Below, piece by piece: positions 1 through 13,230 of a DNA stretch of 64,000 nucleotides; the stretch's first letter is position 1, and each line of letters opens with the position of its first letter. The DNA lies in the NCBI GenBank assembly GCA_030620095.1, contig JAUTXW010002153.1, positions 257,001 through 321,000 on the forward strand, in the 5' to 3' direction. The translations under genes and the position numbers were made by a program. This DNA comes from Kuschelorhynchus macadamiae (lineage: Eukaryota > Arthropoda > Insecta > Coleoptera > Curculionidae). The notes beneath the pieces are model-generated. The model searched no databases, was not told the DNA's origin, and was given only the letters and a program-made list of their open reading frames with translations.

Positions 1-405
1 AGAAATTACATTTAAAGATATAAGTTTGGAGTATGGTGGTAATTTTACTGAATCAATGAATTGTTTAAAGGTAAAAGAATCTTTTATGTAATAATTGTTT
101 TTTGCTGTGATGTTTGATAAACATTTGTACAAATATCCTGAAAAGTTATAGAAATGCGATTGAAGACAAGATACAGTTGGTCTTAGAAGAATGTTTATTT
201 TATGCAATTTGGCTAGTTCATAAATTTTAGGTGCAACTGCACTGTGTATAGACAAATTTTTACTTTCTATGTTAGTTAATATATTTTTGTTTTTAAGCTT
301 TTTTATAAAAAAAATGGTTTTGTTTTGTAAAGCGTTTGTAGGGTCGGATTTTAATTTTTAATTTTAATTTGTGTCGTTTACAAGTTGAACCATTTTCGTA
401 TCATA
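1..405 (-). pseudogene. Penelope-like element reverse transcriptase, N-terminal fragment
   Basis: On the minus strand 357..1 is open in one frame and runs off the window edge. It reads the opening part of a Penelope-like (PLE) reverse transcriptase: KSDPTNALQNK, then PKIYELAKLHK (family form PKIYGLPKIHK), LLRPTVS, and near the edge KLISLNVIS, where the family has SLDVVSLFTNIP. The catalytic motif-A aspartate therefore reads Asn here. Upstream (about 360-405) the same frame reads YDTKMVQLVNDTN, which also fits the family, but it is broken by stops inside an AAATTA-type run. Lost Asp and stops mean a dead copy. This family differs in sequence from the PLE pair at 51-57 kb. Confidence 0.8.
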
Positions 406-1611
406 GTATCCTGAGGGAGGAGTAAAGGGTGGACACTACTATATCTAGAATCGAGCTATCCGACATCGTCGATTTTGATATCAAACTAAATATCGAGGAG
501 ACGTACCTACTGAGTCCCATAAGTGCTAGGTGGTACCCAAAAGTTTGCCCAGTATGACTCTGAGTTCCCGCTTATCGGCTCTCCTCTCATTGTGAATGTC
601 CAATGTGCTAAATTCTTCACTGGAAAATTCCATCAATTGAGTCAGCGAATGTCGTTGTAAATATTCATTCGTATAATAATCGCGATGACTGTGCGAACTG
701 CTCTGCTGCTGGGCTGTGTTTAATCATAGCGTGTTTCTACACCGGAGATGCCGCTGATGCTAAGATGGAGTCGCTCGCGAGATCTCGCTCGGTGGACAAC
801 GATCAGTCTCATGACTGTGGAGAACACTTAGAGGTGCTTTTCCCGAAGGGGTTCATGATAATTAATAATAAACAAGAAAATAAACATTTAACCTAAAATG
901 GCCAGTAAACCTCTAGCTGATAATTACAAATCGTTAATTAATAAGAACAAACTATTTATTAGAAAATGGAAAGTATATTTTTTCCTTTTTGAAGACTTAG
1001 CTAGACGGCCTCAAAAGTCTTAAAGTCACGCTGTTGCTTTTGTGACTTAACAGTCCTACCACCTGGACCACAAAGTGTTGGCCAACTGGGTAGCACCCAC
1101 CACCCGTTAAATAATAATAAAAAATAAAAAATACATGCTTAGAGAACGGTGGAATAAATTCTCGCAATCGCCTGTGATGATGGGCCCCTAATGAGCGCAA
1201 AATAAATAGTCCCATCATTCGGGACTTTATACTTTAGCTTTACGAGGGTTGACCGATCTATTGTCTTACCACGTTCCTCTCAAGGTGGTTGCGTTATCTT
1301 TTCCTTTACCGATGTGAAGTAAGGGCTCCAAAAAAGCCTGTAATGATAATAATCCAAAAGGTTATGTATAAAAAAAGCGACTTACCCATTTTGGAACTTG
1401 TGATAACGGGAATCGTATATTCCGTCATTCAACTCTCCTTCAAATAAACCGATTTCACTGGGTTAGCATGGCCATAAAAGCACGATGTTTTAGTGCTCGT
1501 GAGCTCGGGCAGTAAGCAGACGTCCACGTTCGAACGATGCTCTCGCGGAAGTAGTTCCTAGCTTATACGTCGATTTGTTACAGTTAGACCAAACGGGTTA
1601 CTATCTATCAT

Positions 1612-1613
<2 letters not shown>
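406..1613. other. Unassigned, locally GC-richer stretch without a gene
   Basis: Two blocks (about 420-850 and 990-1570) are visibly richer in C, G and CpG than the surroundings. I see no coherent reading frame: the minus ORF at 997-1218 resembles nothing I recognise. The blocks look like old repeat or retroelement non-coding sequence, but I cannot assign a family. Confidence 0.4.

Positions 1614-1667
<54 letters not shown>
1614..1667. repeat. (TA)n microsatellite
   Basis: About 26 uninterrupted TA units. It ends the GC-richer block to its left. Confidence 0.95.
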
Positions 1668-1670
<3 letters not shown>

Positions 1671-4600
1671 TTCGATACAATTAGATTCTTTTTACAGATT
1701 TTCTCTGTGACTTAATACAAATATTATGATATTATAAATAGAAAGGGGATACATTTAAAAGCAATCATATTTTCTCTTGTGATGTAGTCTGCTAGAAAAA
1801 GATGTTGATGGGTTTGTGCACATAAATCGAATACAATTTAAGGGAAATTTTCACCTTGTACATAATGAGTGTGTGAAGGATGACCTGGAGAAATTCAAAC
1901 CATTTTTACGGTTCTAAATATTTTATTAAACTGTTATAGTTTCCTTTTATCTTATAAAACAAGAAACTTTTATATCACATTGATTGGCACCCCTGAAAAT
2001 GAGCAATAAATGTATCAATTTATTGCTCCAAGTAAAATGATTCAATAAATTAAAGATTATTAATCTAGATATTCTTCACTTTATAGGCTAGTAAATTGCT
2101 CAGTGTAATACCCGCTATAAACCCACCCTAAAAATAATCAGTTGTCTAAAAAGTATCGAAAATTGCTTTGTTTCCTTCTAGATTAAAATGAGTTTTTCCT
2201 GTAAAAAATACTTATTTAAGAATTGTGGATACTATGAAACCCTATCTTTTGAGATGTATCCGGTGTAAAACTTCGTTTAATTTGTTGACGAGTTATTACT
2301 ATTTATTTATACTCTGAGGCATCGGTTAACTAATAACTTTGCTGGAAACGATAACAGATAGAGACCTCCGCGAGCAGGCTCATAGTTAGGAGAAATAAAC
2401 AACACTAGATTTTCTTGCAGTAAACTTTGAGAAAACATTTAATATTTCAATTTTCACCTAGACCACAGGAGCAAAACCCCTTTCTAATGTACGGCCCCTT
2501 CTACGGGTATTTTATTTATATTTTATATACTCCTATATGCAATTATTTATGGAACATAAATTCGTAAATGGAAACGGCATCAAAAAACATTAATTTGTAT
2601 ATAATCTCAACGGGTAATAACTTTTAGATAAAAACATCTATAACTTTTCTAATTGATAATCGAATAGCTGGCATTTTTTTGCTTATTAAAGAAAAAAATT
2701 ATTACGATATGTGCACTGGGAGCTGAGAGAGTTTTTTTAATTCACTGCTGCTTTACATCACCTTTTTGAAAAGTCCTTGTAACTCCTAAATAACTTTCCT
2801 TATAAAGATCGAAGAAAATGTTAATTTGTTGTTGTTGTTGTTGTATAAAAGACATATTTTCTCACTTTTTCTAAGTTAGACGGTATAGTTTTTATCGCAT
2901 TTTTGGATCCCACGAAAAGTACTAGACTTATTTTATATATATATTACACTATGCGGTTTTACAGTCGTTTCTGAAATATTTAAATTTAAAATGTATTTTA
3001 CATAAATATCTGTAAGAAAGGCAATGGCAGGATTTAGAATAGTATTTTAATCCCGTGAATTTGCAATTTTATTTTTAAGCAAAATGTGTTATTTCATAAT
3101 TGGGGAATGCAAAACAGTAAAATAATTATGAATACAAACAGAAGGTGAAATAACATGGGCCATTCGTTCATTTTTTTAAATCGGAAACTAGAAGGTGCCA
3201 ACCTTGATTCGCTCGACGAGAGTTTCATATGTGTACTCGATTTCAAAAAGCTTATATTCGTTGGTATGTGAAAACGGATTTTTTGTACATTTTTACTTTT
3301 GAAATTTGGTACGTTTTTAAAGTTTACTTGGGGCTCTCGAACAGTACTAAATTGATCTTCATATCATTTTTGGTTCTTCGTCTATTAATGAAAAGAAAAA
3401 CCTATGAAAATGAAAATTCCTATGAAACACGATAACTCAAAAAAATTGAAATATCAATTTGAATTTTTTGGAAACGTATCTTTTTACGGGCTCATGGACC
3501 CTATTGAAAATAGGCGCCCCGCGCCAAAAAGTTTTCTGCTAAAAAACAATGGTTCATTTAACGCCCTCTGGTGGCCAAACGGTTCAAGTTTTCGACAAAA
3601 ACAAAACAGATTCTGAAAGAATAGGTAAGAGAAAAAATTCTTATGGGACGATTTTTTCGAAAAGGTTTAAGCAAACCACATTTATCGCCGCTTCTTGAAA
3701 AAATATTCAGTTTTCCTAATTTTTTTTACTATTTTTTTTGGCGTCGCTCGCTAAAATCAACATCAAGAAATTGGAGTTTCTACGAACCAACCCTTGCATA
3801 GAAACTCATCGTAATTCGTGTAGCATCTAAACGATTTATCTTAGGCGAACCTAGTAAATACATCGAATAAAGGCCTTTTCTTTTTAAGGACTGGTTTTGC
3901 AGACATTTTTGAACTGCTGCATGTACAGGTTGGGTTTTAGTCCCCGTAGGAAACTACCTGGGGCAAAAGCGAATAGGCAGAACGAAATTTTTTGCTACAA
4001 GGCAGTTCGAGAAAGTAGGTAAAGGTAAGACTTCTATTATTTGAGAACTTGTAAAGGCATTGACTTGCATTAACAAAAGTAGAGTGAAGCGTGGGTAAAG
4101 TTTTATGTGTTGAATGAAAACGAAAGAACACATTTTAAGACAATTTCCTAGGTATTTTTATGATTGGTAGAATAAAATTTAAATGTTTTTAGGGAGGTAG
4201 CCACAATTTAAGGTACAGTACTATAGGCAGATTTGTAAAATGTCCATTTATCTATCTATCTAAATATATGGAAAATGCCATAATCGTTTGATATAAGTGC
4301 TATTCGATTCCCTTTCCTGGATGAGTTGGAGCAGCGAATTCTTGCTTGTAATTGGATACAGGATAGATGTATTTTTCAGTATATAGGCCGGGAATTTTTG
4401 ACACTTTGGCAGGTATTCACTATATGTGCTTTTATGGTTGTATATGTTTAACATAGGCAGCGTTATACAGAGAATACGAATTTCATTATTACACTGTTTG
4501 GGTAAATAGTAAAGAATATATTATGTTATACAGGGGCAGTAGTAGTATAGTAAATTTTCGTTAATTTATTGCCCACTTGCGACATCCCGGGCGGCTTGTT

Positions 4601-5504
4601 ATACACTAGGTAGATCGATTTCAGGGTTCGTTATGGCTCATCTATAGGTGGTCTAATAGTACATAATACGAATTTTATTTATATTGAGCGGATAAGTATT
4701 AATCGGATTTTATTTATATTGGGCGGATAAGTATTAATAACGTATATATTGAGTTATACGGGGATAGTACTATTATCAGGATTGTAATCGCAAACATTTT
4801 TAAAATTATAAATTGGGTTGTTCAGAGATTTTAGTATTTTTAAGTTACGTTATTTAAAAGAGATATATATCTGTATGGATGTGTGTATGTAAACAAAATT
4901 TGTGCGGACAATAACTTGATAACGACTCAACTGATTCGATTCAAATTTGCACCAAAAATAGACCCGGTCAGTGTCTCAGGGAATTAGATTTTCGGCATCA
5001 TGGGCGTAGATGCTTATTTGTTTTTCTGATTATACATATTTAAAATAAAATTGAGGTAATTTTTCGAAAAATCGGCGAAACACATAAAATTTATTTAATT
5101 TTTTGGATACAAATAATGTTTGTCTATTATACAGGGTAGCTTAAAATAGATGAGATAACCCACTGAGGCAAAAAGGCAAAAAAATACACTGACAATTTGG
5201 CAGGTAGAGTTAAATCATATATTATATTATACAGTAGAACTAGGCAATTTTTGCTCTTTAAAAATTCTGATTTAAGAGCTGTAATTTTTTTTCTAGTGAA
5301 ACACGGTATGAGACATCGATTTAGGAGGTTTGGGTAATAAATAGCCGAAATGTTGTTTTTCTGACCGTGAAGTTTTCATTATTTTTTACTAAAAGTTTTA
5401 TAGGATCCAAAGTATAATTGTAAAGTAATATCGATTTGGGGTTTCTGACAATAGGATGATGTTTCATGGAATTTTAAGGGGCCTAATTCATTTATATATA
5501 AAAT
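1668..5504. other. AT-rich intergenic sequence, no gene seen
   Basis: There is no coding frame I can support. A short GTT run lies near 2824-2843. Short open frames at 3229-3616, 3937-4131 and 4260-4454 have no family features. An ACAGGGTA word of the kind repeated across the window lies near 5131. Confidence 0.5.
4672..4741. repeat. 35-bp tandem duplication
   Basis: Two adjacent copies of a 35-bp unit start at 4672 and 4707. They share TTTATATTGRGCGGATAAG and differ mainly by one A/G. Confidence 0.85.
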
Positions 5505-5890
5505 GTTTGACAGCTGACAGGGTGCGTAAAAACGATGCTAAAAAGTACAAAACAGTTCCTGTTATCTAAAATGACTGAGATTTGGGATACACAGATAAAC
5601 ATGATGACAATACAATATTATGACCTCCAATCGCGAATGTCTTATACATTGAGCGTATAAAATATTGTTAAAAAGTATAAAATAAAACAAATGTAAATAA
5701 TTATTTTCTTAAAAAGCTGGTATTTAATAAATATTTTACTAAAGAGTAAAAAATAGTTAAACATACAGAAACACAGAATTTCTAAAAATTTAAATATTTT
5801 CTTAAAAGTTTGGGGCTTGAGATGTCATCACACTTAAAATAAAGCCTCAAACTTTTAAGAAAATTTCCAAATTCTTAAAAATTTTATGTT
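5505..5890. repeat. Half of a foldback-type repeat with a hairpin
   Basis: The stretch opens with ACAGGGTGCGTAAAAA (5517) and a TACAAAACAGTTCCTGTTAT segment, followed by a perfect-looking hairpin. The left arm near 5795-5835 and the right arm near 5845-5885 are inverted copies of TTTCTTAAAAGTTTGRGGCT around a GATGTCATCACAC loop. The same modules recur at 7833-7905 and in the larger palindrome at 11545-12390. Confidence 0.7.
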
Positions 5891-7045
5891 TATGTACGTT
5901 TATTTATCTTTTACATTTATTTTATAAATACTTAGGTTAATGTATGTTATTTTTTCCATATATTTTATTCATATTTAGTTTAGAGCTTGAATTCCAATTA
6001 GGCTTACTATTTATTTTTTAATTAAATCAGAATATACGACTTTTATATGATAAAGCAATATTCTAAATCTAGAATGAATTTTATCCTCATCGTGCTTTGC
6101 TCTTTTAATTTTTGTGTCTAAAAAATAACTATATTAGAGAGATATTGATATATCGAAACTAGTGTAAGATATATGTGAATAGTCCAAAATAAAACCCAAA
6201 ACTCGTCATAACATACTATATATTATATATGTTTTTAATCTTTTGCGATAACTTTCATTTCATTACTTACACTTACAAAAGCCCGAAGCCAAAGGCTTTA
6301 AAACTGGATCACAGATAAAAAATCCTATAAAGTATCATCTGTTAAAATCTCAGATTTTCTTGTACCCTCCGGTAATGAGTTATTAATCATTGTTTAATTA
6401 ACTAAGCCCGTCGCCACCATTTCAGCACGTCATTTTCGACAGTTGCCTTTTCGCGTCAACGTCATAATTTATCTTTTGTCTTTCATCGGGTGGAATTTTC
6501 AATTAATTATTCTCCTGTGCCAGATTCTTCCGAACCGTTGTTGATATCATGCTTTTATAACCATAATTAATGCTTCTCAAGAAAATTCAAATGTATAAAG
6601 TATTTTCCGAATATGTTGGTAAATTATATTAAAAAAAAAAAGATATTTAGAGGGAAGTCGTCAGTTAAGGATAAAAATTAAATGGAAAGAGTAAATCTTT
6701 TATCCTAGAAACAATAAGAGCCTACGATCATTAATTATGGAATATTCAAACATGCAATGCAATTTCAATCAGTTCTAATATTCCTCATTGGAAACCGATT
6801 TTCCTAAGCTTTTTTTGTGCCAGTAGGCAATTTTTTTTGTAATTAAGAGCAGGATATCTAATGACCCAGAAGGCTTTATTGTACAGAATGAAAATAAAAG
6901 TTTAAGTACATGTAAATTTTATTAAGTTTAAATTGGCTGCATAGCAAATGCCAGCTAACAATATTCATTACAGAGTCTTAGTCTTATTTATAATAATTTT
7001 TGGCACAGGCGCTTTGTATGAAATTAATAAAAATTTAGTGCAAAA
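5816..7045. repeat. Duplicated segment, copy A
   Basis: This segment of about 1.2 kb aligns by eye, in order and orientation, to 7833-9275. Shared landmarks are GATGTCATCACACTTAAAAT-type starts, CATCGTGCTTTGCTCTTTTA, AAGCCCGTCGCCACCATTTC and GGCTGCATAGCAAATGCC. No reading frame is conserved. Copy A lacks the MITE found in copy B, so it serves as an empty site. Confidence 0.85.
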
Positions 7046-7530
7046 ACTTGAACTGCTTAAAATTTTCAACTACCGGTTTTCACACTTTCATTTAACTTTT
7101 AGTGGAGTAATGTAACAAAAGAAAAAAATTAATAGCTGTCAAAAAATGTTTTCCCATAACTTTTTAACTGCTTAAAACTTTTAAATACGGTTTTCACAGT
7201 TCCATATAACTTTTAGTTGCGTAATTATTTACAAAAAGTTTTTGGACATCTGTCAAAAAAATTGTTTCTACACTGTAACTTTTGAACTGCTTATAGTGTT
7301 TAAAAACGGGTTACGACCTACCGAGAGTTTACAATCAAATCATAGACGTACGATTATGTGGTCTATAAGAAATATCATAAAAAGGTGGACAAAACGTCAC
7401 AACCTGACATATAGCTTGTTAATTATCCGCATCTTAAGATTTCCGTACACAATGTGTCTATGATGGGCTATTCCGCGAGTGGCTACTATCGTTGTGTACT
7501 CAGTAGTCTAACTGTCAATGCACATAGTAG
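7020..7530 (+). repeat. Left arm of a large foldback (inverted repeat) structure
   Basis: 7020-7320 contains about three tandem units of roughly 110 bp, each with AACTGCTTAAAAYTTTYAA, a GGTTTTCACA segment, AACTTTTAGT and a CTGTCAAAAAA tail. 7360-7530 is unique arm sequence (AAAAAGGTGGACAAAACGTC and CACAACCTGACATA). Both parts reappear in reverse complement at about 10757-11335. Long inverted arms made of tandem subrepeats are the architecture of Foldback/Galileo-type elements; I assign by architecture only. Confidence 0.75.
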
Positions 7531-7658
7531 GTATCAGATTAACTTATCGGGTCAATTGTAGCGTTTTTTATTTATTTCTTCAGGATCGTTATTATTTGAT
7601 CACTCTTTATCTAATTATTTGATTATTGTCCAAAAACATACTTTACAATTATTATTAT

Positions 7659-7827
<169 letters not shown>

Positions 7828-7832
7828 TATAT

Positions 7833-9275
7833 TGTGGCTTGAGAGGTCATCACACTTAAAATAAAGCCTCAAACTTTTAAGAAAATATCCAAATTTTTAA
7901 AAATTTTCTCCCGTATTCACTAAAAAGGTTTAAGAGTTAGACCAGATCTAGTCACCATGGTAGTTAAAACTCTTAGTTCGCTAGTTATGTTTTGCTGTCA
8001 CTGTCATTTTGTATTTGTGACATTTAGAAAAATTATTTGCTCAATTGTTAAACATGTCATCTTAAACCTATATCTGTCAAGTTAGACCTGGTCTAAATTT
8101 AAACCTCTTTAGTGAATACGGGTGTTTATGTATATGTACGTTTATTTATCTTTTACATTTATTATATAAATACTTAAGTTAATGTACGTTTATTTATTTT
8201 TTTCCATTTATTTTATTAATACATAGTTTAAAGCTTGAATTCCAATTGGGCTCAATATTTATTTTTCAATTAATTGAGAATATACTATAAATAATATAAT
8301 AATAATAAAGGCATATTCTAAATCTAGATTCAATTTTATCCTCATCGTGCTTTGCTCTTTTAGTTTTTGTGCCTAAAAAATAACTATATTAGAGAAATAT
8401 GGATATATTGAAACTAGTGTAAAATATATGTGAACAGTCTAAAATCAAACTCAAAACTTGTCATTACATACTATATATTAGATATGTTTTTAATCTTTTG
8501 CGATAACTTTCATTTCATTACTTTACACTTACAAAAGCCCGAACCCAAAGGCTTTAAAACTTGAACACAGGTAAAAAATCCAATAAAGTCTCATCTGTTA
8601 AAATCTCAGATTTTCTTGTGCCCTCCAGTAATGAGTTATTAATCATTGTTTAATTAACTAAGCCCGTCGCCACCATTTCAGCACGTCATTTTCGACAGTT
8701 GCCTTTTCGCATCAACTTCATAATTTATCTTTTGTCTTTCATCGGATGGAATTTTCAATGAATTATTCTCCTGGGCCAGATTCTTCCCAACCGTTGTTGT
8801 TATCATGCTTTAAAACCATAATTAATGCTTCTCAAGAAAAATCAAATGTATAAAGTATTTTTCGAATATGTTGGTAAATTATATTAAAAAAATATATATT
8901 TAGGTGGAAGTCGTCAGTTACGGTAAAAATTAAGTAGAAAGAGTAAATCTTTTATCCTAGAAACAATACGTACGCTACGACCATTAATTATGGAATATTT
9001 AAACGTGCAAATCAATTTCAATCAGTTCTAATTATTGGAAACCGATTTTCTTAAGCTTTTTTTTGTCAATAGGCATTTTTTTCTGTAATTAAGACCAGGA
9101 ATGAAAATTAAAGTTTAAGTGCATGTAAATTTTAAGTTTAAATTGGCTGCATAGCAAATGCCAGCTAAAAATATTCATTACAGTCTTTTTTATAATAATT
9201 TTTGGCACAGGCACTTTGCCATGCAGTTACGGGTATATGTGTACGAAATTATACAAATTTAGTATAAAGTGCAAA
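7833..9275. repeat. Duplicated segment, copy B
   Basis: This is the second copy of 5816-7045, longer because of the MITE at 7908-8124 and small indels. It lies inside the foldback structure, between the two arms, whereas copy A overlaps the outside of the left arm. The duplication and the foldback therefore have intertwined histories. Confidence 0.85.
7908..8124. mobile_element. MITE with about 24-bp terminal inverted repeats (CCCGTATTCACTAAA type)
   Basis: The left end reads CTCCCGTATTCACTAAAAAG and the right end, reverse complemented, reads CACCCGTATTCACTAAAGAG; the match continues through GTTTAA. Length is about 217 bp with no coding capacity. The equivalent place in copy A of the duplication, AAATTTTATGTTTATG (near 5880), lacks it. 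That comparison proves a discrete insertion. A target-site duplication is not clear, perhaps TTT on both sides. Superfamily not assigned. Confidence 0.85.
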
Positions 9276-10756
9276 AGCTGCCAATTTTCAATGAATTAAT
9301 CTTTTACTGCAATCGATTTCTCGTCTCGGTTTAATTACAATCGGAAACAAAGTTTTTGCATATACCTACAAAAAAATTTAGAAATGTGGCAGTGTTGCTA
9401 AGATATTTTTTGAACTTGATGTGTCACATCATCTTACACAGCAACATTTGTCAGAATAGCATAAGTCTATTTGGAAAAACATGTCAATTCTTGCACTTTA
9501 TATTAAACTTGCAATGTCGTATGTACCTGTGACTGCATGACGAAGTACCTGTGCCAAAAATTACTATCGTTAAACCCCTATTGAGAAACTTTAAGGATAA
9601 AATTTTTTTTAGTTGGCATTTGTCAATTCAGACTTCAAATTTACATGTATTTAAACTTTTTAATGAATCATATACAAGAAAGAAAGACATTAATTTCTCT
9701 TCTTAATTCTTAAATAAATTCCTTGTCAGTCGAAAGAAAACTTTAGAAAAATAGGTTTACATTGTTTACAATTAGGAAAATTACGTTACGACTGATTGAA
9801 ATTGACTTATCATTTTAAACATTCCATAATTAATGTACTTAGTGTATATAATTCCTTTATTTTCTTTATTAAGACCTAATGTAATGCAGATATCTAGATA
9901 AAATGCAAATAAGCAAAGTTGCGAATTTGACTCCTTTGTCATTCTGCAGAAACTACGATCCTATCCGGAACCCAGCCAATCTCTATCCTAACTACAGGCT
10001 CACATAACGTATCTAGGACTTTATTCCGTTAAAACCGTTTCTCATCGGTCATTATCCGTTAATTGGGGGCACTGCCTCTTAATTGGCACTACTGAGGCAA
10101 CGCGCGGAATATCTATCGCAACATCACATGTATCTTACATCTAAAGGAATTTAGATTTTATGATATTGAGTTGTTTTTATAATAATTTGCTATAAATGGA
10201 ACAGAGTGACATTAAATAATAGTGAATAATTAAATAAAATCAACCCCTGCTAGTATATAAAAAATGCTATAGACTGTTTTTAATAATAGTAATCTAGGCG
10301 TTAGGTAGTTTTAGATGGATAAAATTCAACATTATGTAATTTTCCTTTAATATTTAGAGTTGGGTGTCACGAAAAATTATTAGATGGAAAAAACTGGTTT
10401 TTGTGTGATAACTCGTAGAATAAAAATATAGTAGTATATTATATGAAAGCTTATAAAATTCTGCACAAAAATGGTTCTATTCATTTTAAAGTAACACTAG
10501 CGATGTACCAGCCAGCCACTTTAACCGGTCCTTAAGTCAGCTTAGCCAACTGATACCGATATAGTGCTGATATTAGGCAAACAGTATTAAGAATCTTTTC
10601 TCTAGAGAAGTTTTTATGTACTACCATATTTATCACGTGACAAAAAGAAAACCGGTTATCGCCCAAAAAAAAAACAACTTTTTCTAACTAATTTGCATAT
10701 TTACGCAATTGCGCGTCCATCTGGGGTGGTAGAATTTTTGATTCGTTTTTTATCTC
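9276..10756. other. Gene-free spacer inside the foldback structure
   Basis: No coding frame is supported. 9360-9560 (GTTGCTAAGATATTTTTTGA, ACATTTGTCAGAATAGC, CTGCATGACGAAGTACCTG) is related to 36990-37240, where the same blocks occur in swapped order, so this is an interspersed repeat family. Confidence 0.5.
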
Positions 10757-11335
10757 TCCCAAATCTAACTATTGGCATTGACACTATACTACTGACTACA
10801 CAACGATGGTAGCCACTTGCGTAATGGCCCATCATAGGCACATTGCGTAAGGAAGTCTTAAGTTGCGGATAATTAACAAGCTATGTCAGGTTGTGACGTT
10901 TTATCCACCTTTTTATGATTTATTATTTATTTTTTGTAGACCAATATACAAATATTTTTGAAAATAATTACGCCACTAAAAGTTATTTGGAACTGTGGAA
11001 ACTGTATTTAAAAATTTTAAGTAGTTTAGATGTTACGAGAAAAAGACAATTTTTTGACAAATAATATTTCTTTTAATAACTCACGTCTCTAAAAGTTACA
11101 TGAAACTATGAAAACCGTATTTAAAAATTTTAAGCGTTTCAAAAGTTATAGGAAAACATTTTTTTGACAGCTGTCAAAATATTTTTGTTTGTTTCATTAC
11201 TCCACTAAAAGTTAAATGAAAGTGTGAAAACAGTATTTCAAATTTTTATGCAGTTCAAGTTACAGAGACAAAATAATTGTTTTGACAACTGCCAAATATT
11301 TTTTTCAAATATATTACATCAAAAAAACATTCATG
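10757..11335 (-). repeat. Right arm of the large foldback structure
   Basis: This is the reverse-complement counterpart of 7020-7530. TAGCCACTTGCGTAATGGCC at about 10810 mirrors the 7470 region, TATGTCAGGTTGTGACGTTT mirrors 7400, and about four tandem units of roughly 110 bp (10930-11300) mirror 7020-7320, including TTTTTGACAGCTGTCAAAA, itself a palindrome. Arms are roughly 550 bp and the span between outer ends is about 4.3 kb. Confidence 0.75.
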
Positions 11336-12400
11336 ATTGGACACCTGTATTGTTATCAGATTTATGTACGTGTACCAAATCTCAGTCAATTCGAATAATG
11401 GAAATTGCTTGGTATTTTTAGCATTACTTATTATGTTTACGTACGCATAAGACATTCACGATCGGATACTACATTAGACATTTTCATTGGGTGTATGCAT
11501 GGATGCCAAATCTCCGTGAATTCCAATAACTAAAAAACTTAAAAAAAACTAAATGACAGTTCTCGTTATCGGAATTGACTGAGATTTAGTATACATACAT
11601 AAACTTTGGTATACAAAACATAAAACAAAAGATTTAGTATTCATATATAAACACCAATATAATGGTGCCGAATCATGAATGTATTATACAGGGTGCATAA
11701 AAAATAAAACTAAAAAGTACAAACAGTTCTCGGAATTGATTAAAATTTGGTATACATACATAAACCCGATGATAATACAATATTATGGTGTTCAATCGTA
11801 AATCTCTTATACAGCCTGTGTAAAAAATAATGCTAAAAAGTACAAAATAAAATAAATTTAAAAAAGTTAAAAAAGGATTTTATTTATAAACTATTGAACT
11901 GAAAAGTAAATTATCAACTTTTAAAAATTTGAATATTTTCTTAAAAGCTTGAGGCGTGGGATGACATCACATTAGAAATAAAGCCTCAAGCTTTTAAAAA
12001 AAATATTCAAATGTTTAAAAGTTCTGTGTCTATGTGAGTTTAATTAGAGTTTATTTTTAAGTTCAATAGCTTATAAATAAAAGTTTTTTTAAAATATTTT
12101 TTACATTTTTTTTATTTTGTCCTTTTAAACGCTTTTAGTATTTCTTACGCACCCTGTATAAGACATTTACGATTGTACACTATAATATTGTGTTGTCATC
12201 CGGTTTATGTATGTAAGGAAATATCAATCAATTCCGATAACGGGAACTGTTTTCTACTAGTTAGTATTATTTTTTACGCACCCTGTATAATGCATTTATG
12301 ATTGAACACCATAATATTATATTGTAATCAAGTTAATGTATGTATTCCAAATCTCAATTAATTCCGATAACCCGAACTGTTTCAAAAGTTACTTGCAAGA
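11336..12400. repeat. Palindromic repeat with tandem submodules
   Basis: The left arm (about 11545-11940) and right arm (about 11985-12390) are inverted copies around a centre near 11950-11985. Submodules are a Y(G)TTATCGGAATTGA unit, a TACATACATAAACC unit, an ACAGGGTGCATAAAAAATA unit (11688; inverted at 12150 and 12279) and a hairpin core TTTTAAAAGCTTGAGGC. More degenerate submodules in the opposite orientation precede it (11336-11530). It is the same family as 5505-5890. Confidence 0.75.
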
Positions 12401-12446
12401 TTTGATCCAAACGTACTAATTGGCATACAAGTGAAGTTAAATGAAA

Positions 12447-12450
<4 letters not shown>

Positions 12451-12512
<62 letters not shown>
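12451..12512. repeat. (TA)n microsatellite
   Basis: About 30 TA units, ending in TTTATGTTTG. Confidence 0.95.
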
Positions 12513-12515
<3 letters not shown>

Positions 12516-13230
12516 GTTTGTAAATAAATTGATGTTTTTCCTGGACATAAAATAAATTTAGTTTTAGGCCGTAATAGTTAATTAGTGATTCGTTTAGTAA
12601 GCGATGCGAAGCACTGATGGAATAATTTGGATGCGAAAAGTAGCACCTTTTTAAGATCATTAAGGAAATATAAAATCAAAGGTTCTGCATTTATTAAATA
12701 CTATATATTATTTTCAGGATACGTACATTATACCTGACATAAATAAAAGCAAGGATATAACAAGGTATATTTCCTATTTTATCTAACTTTTAAGTTGAGC
12801 AAACAATTTTAACAAGCAAAATATTATTTGGTGAGTGTATATTAAGGAATGGCTACTTTCCGTTGGTCTTGCGTGGGATTTGGAATTACTTTGGTCATCT
12901 CCATATTCTTTTTAACCGACTTCAAAGCTACAGATAATTCTCAATTCGAACATAATAATATGTATTTTTTTATTTACCAGATTACTTCGTGCAGCTTTGA
13001 ACAAACGGGTTGAATTTTCATCTTAATGAATGTTGAAACTATTGATTAAAATTATTCTAGTCACAAAAAAAATTAGTGTTAGTAAGTTAAGTCAACGGCT
13101 GTGGAGGAAGTGAACGGGAAAAGAGGAGAATCATTTTAATTTTTGAAAATTTGTATTGCTGATTTTGTATGCATATTTATCTATAAATAAATATAAAAGT
13201 GGTAGGGTTTAGTACATAGTTTCTAATTAA
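12513..13230. other. Non-coding stretch upstream of the errantivirus-like relic
   Basis: No gene is seen. If a 5' LTR and primer-binding site of the element at 13231-18600 survive they should lie here. I compared it by eye with 18560-19100 and found no long direct repeat, so I do not call an LTR. Confidence 0.4.

Noticed and set aside
997..1218. Minus ORF of 73 aa in the GC-richer block
   Set aside because: No recognisable motif, and the surrounding sequence does not continue in any frame.
1430..1560. tRNA-derived SINE with A and B boxes
   Set aside because: GTTCGAACG resembles a B box, but the last position does not fit and no A box lies at the right distance.
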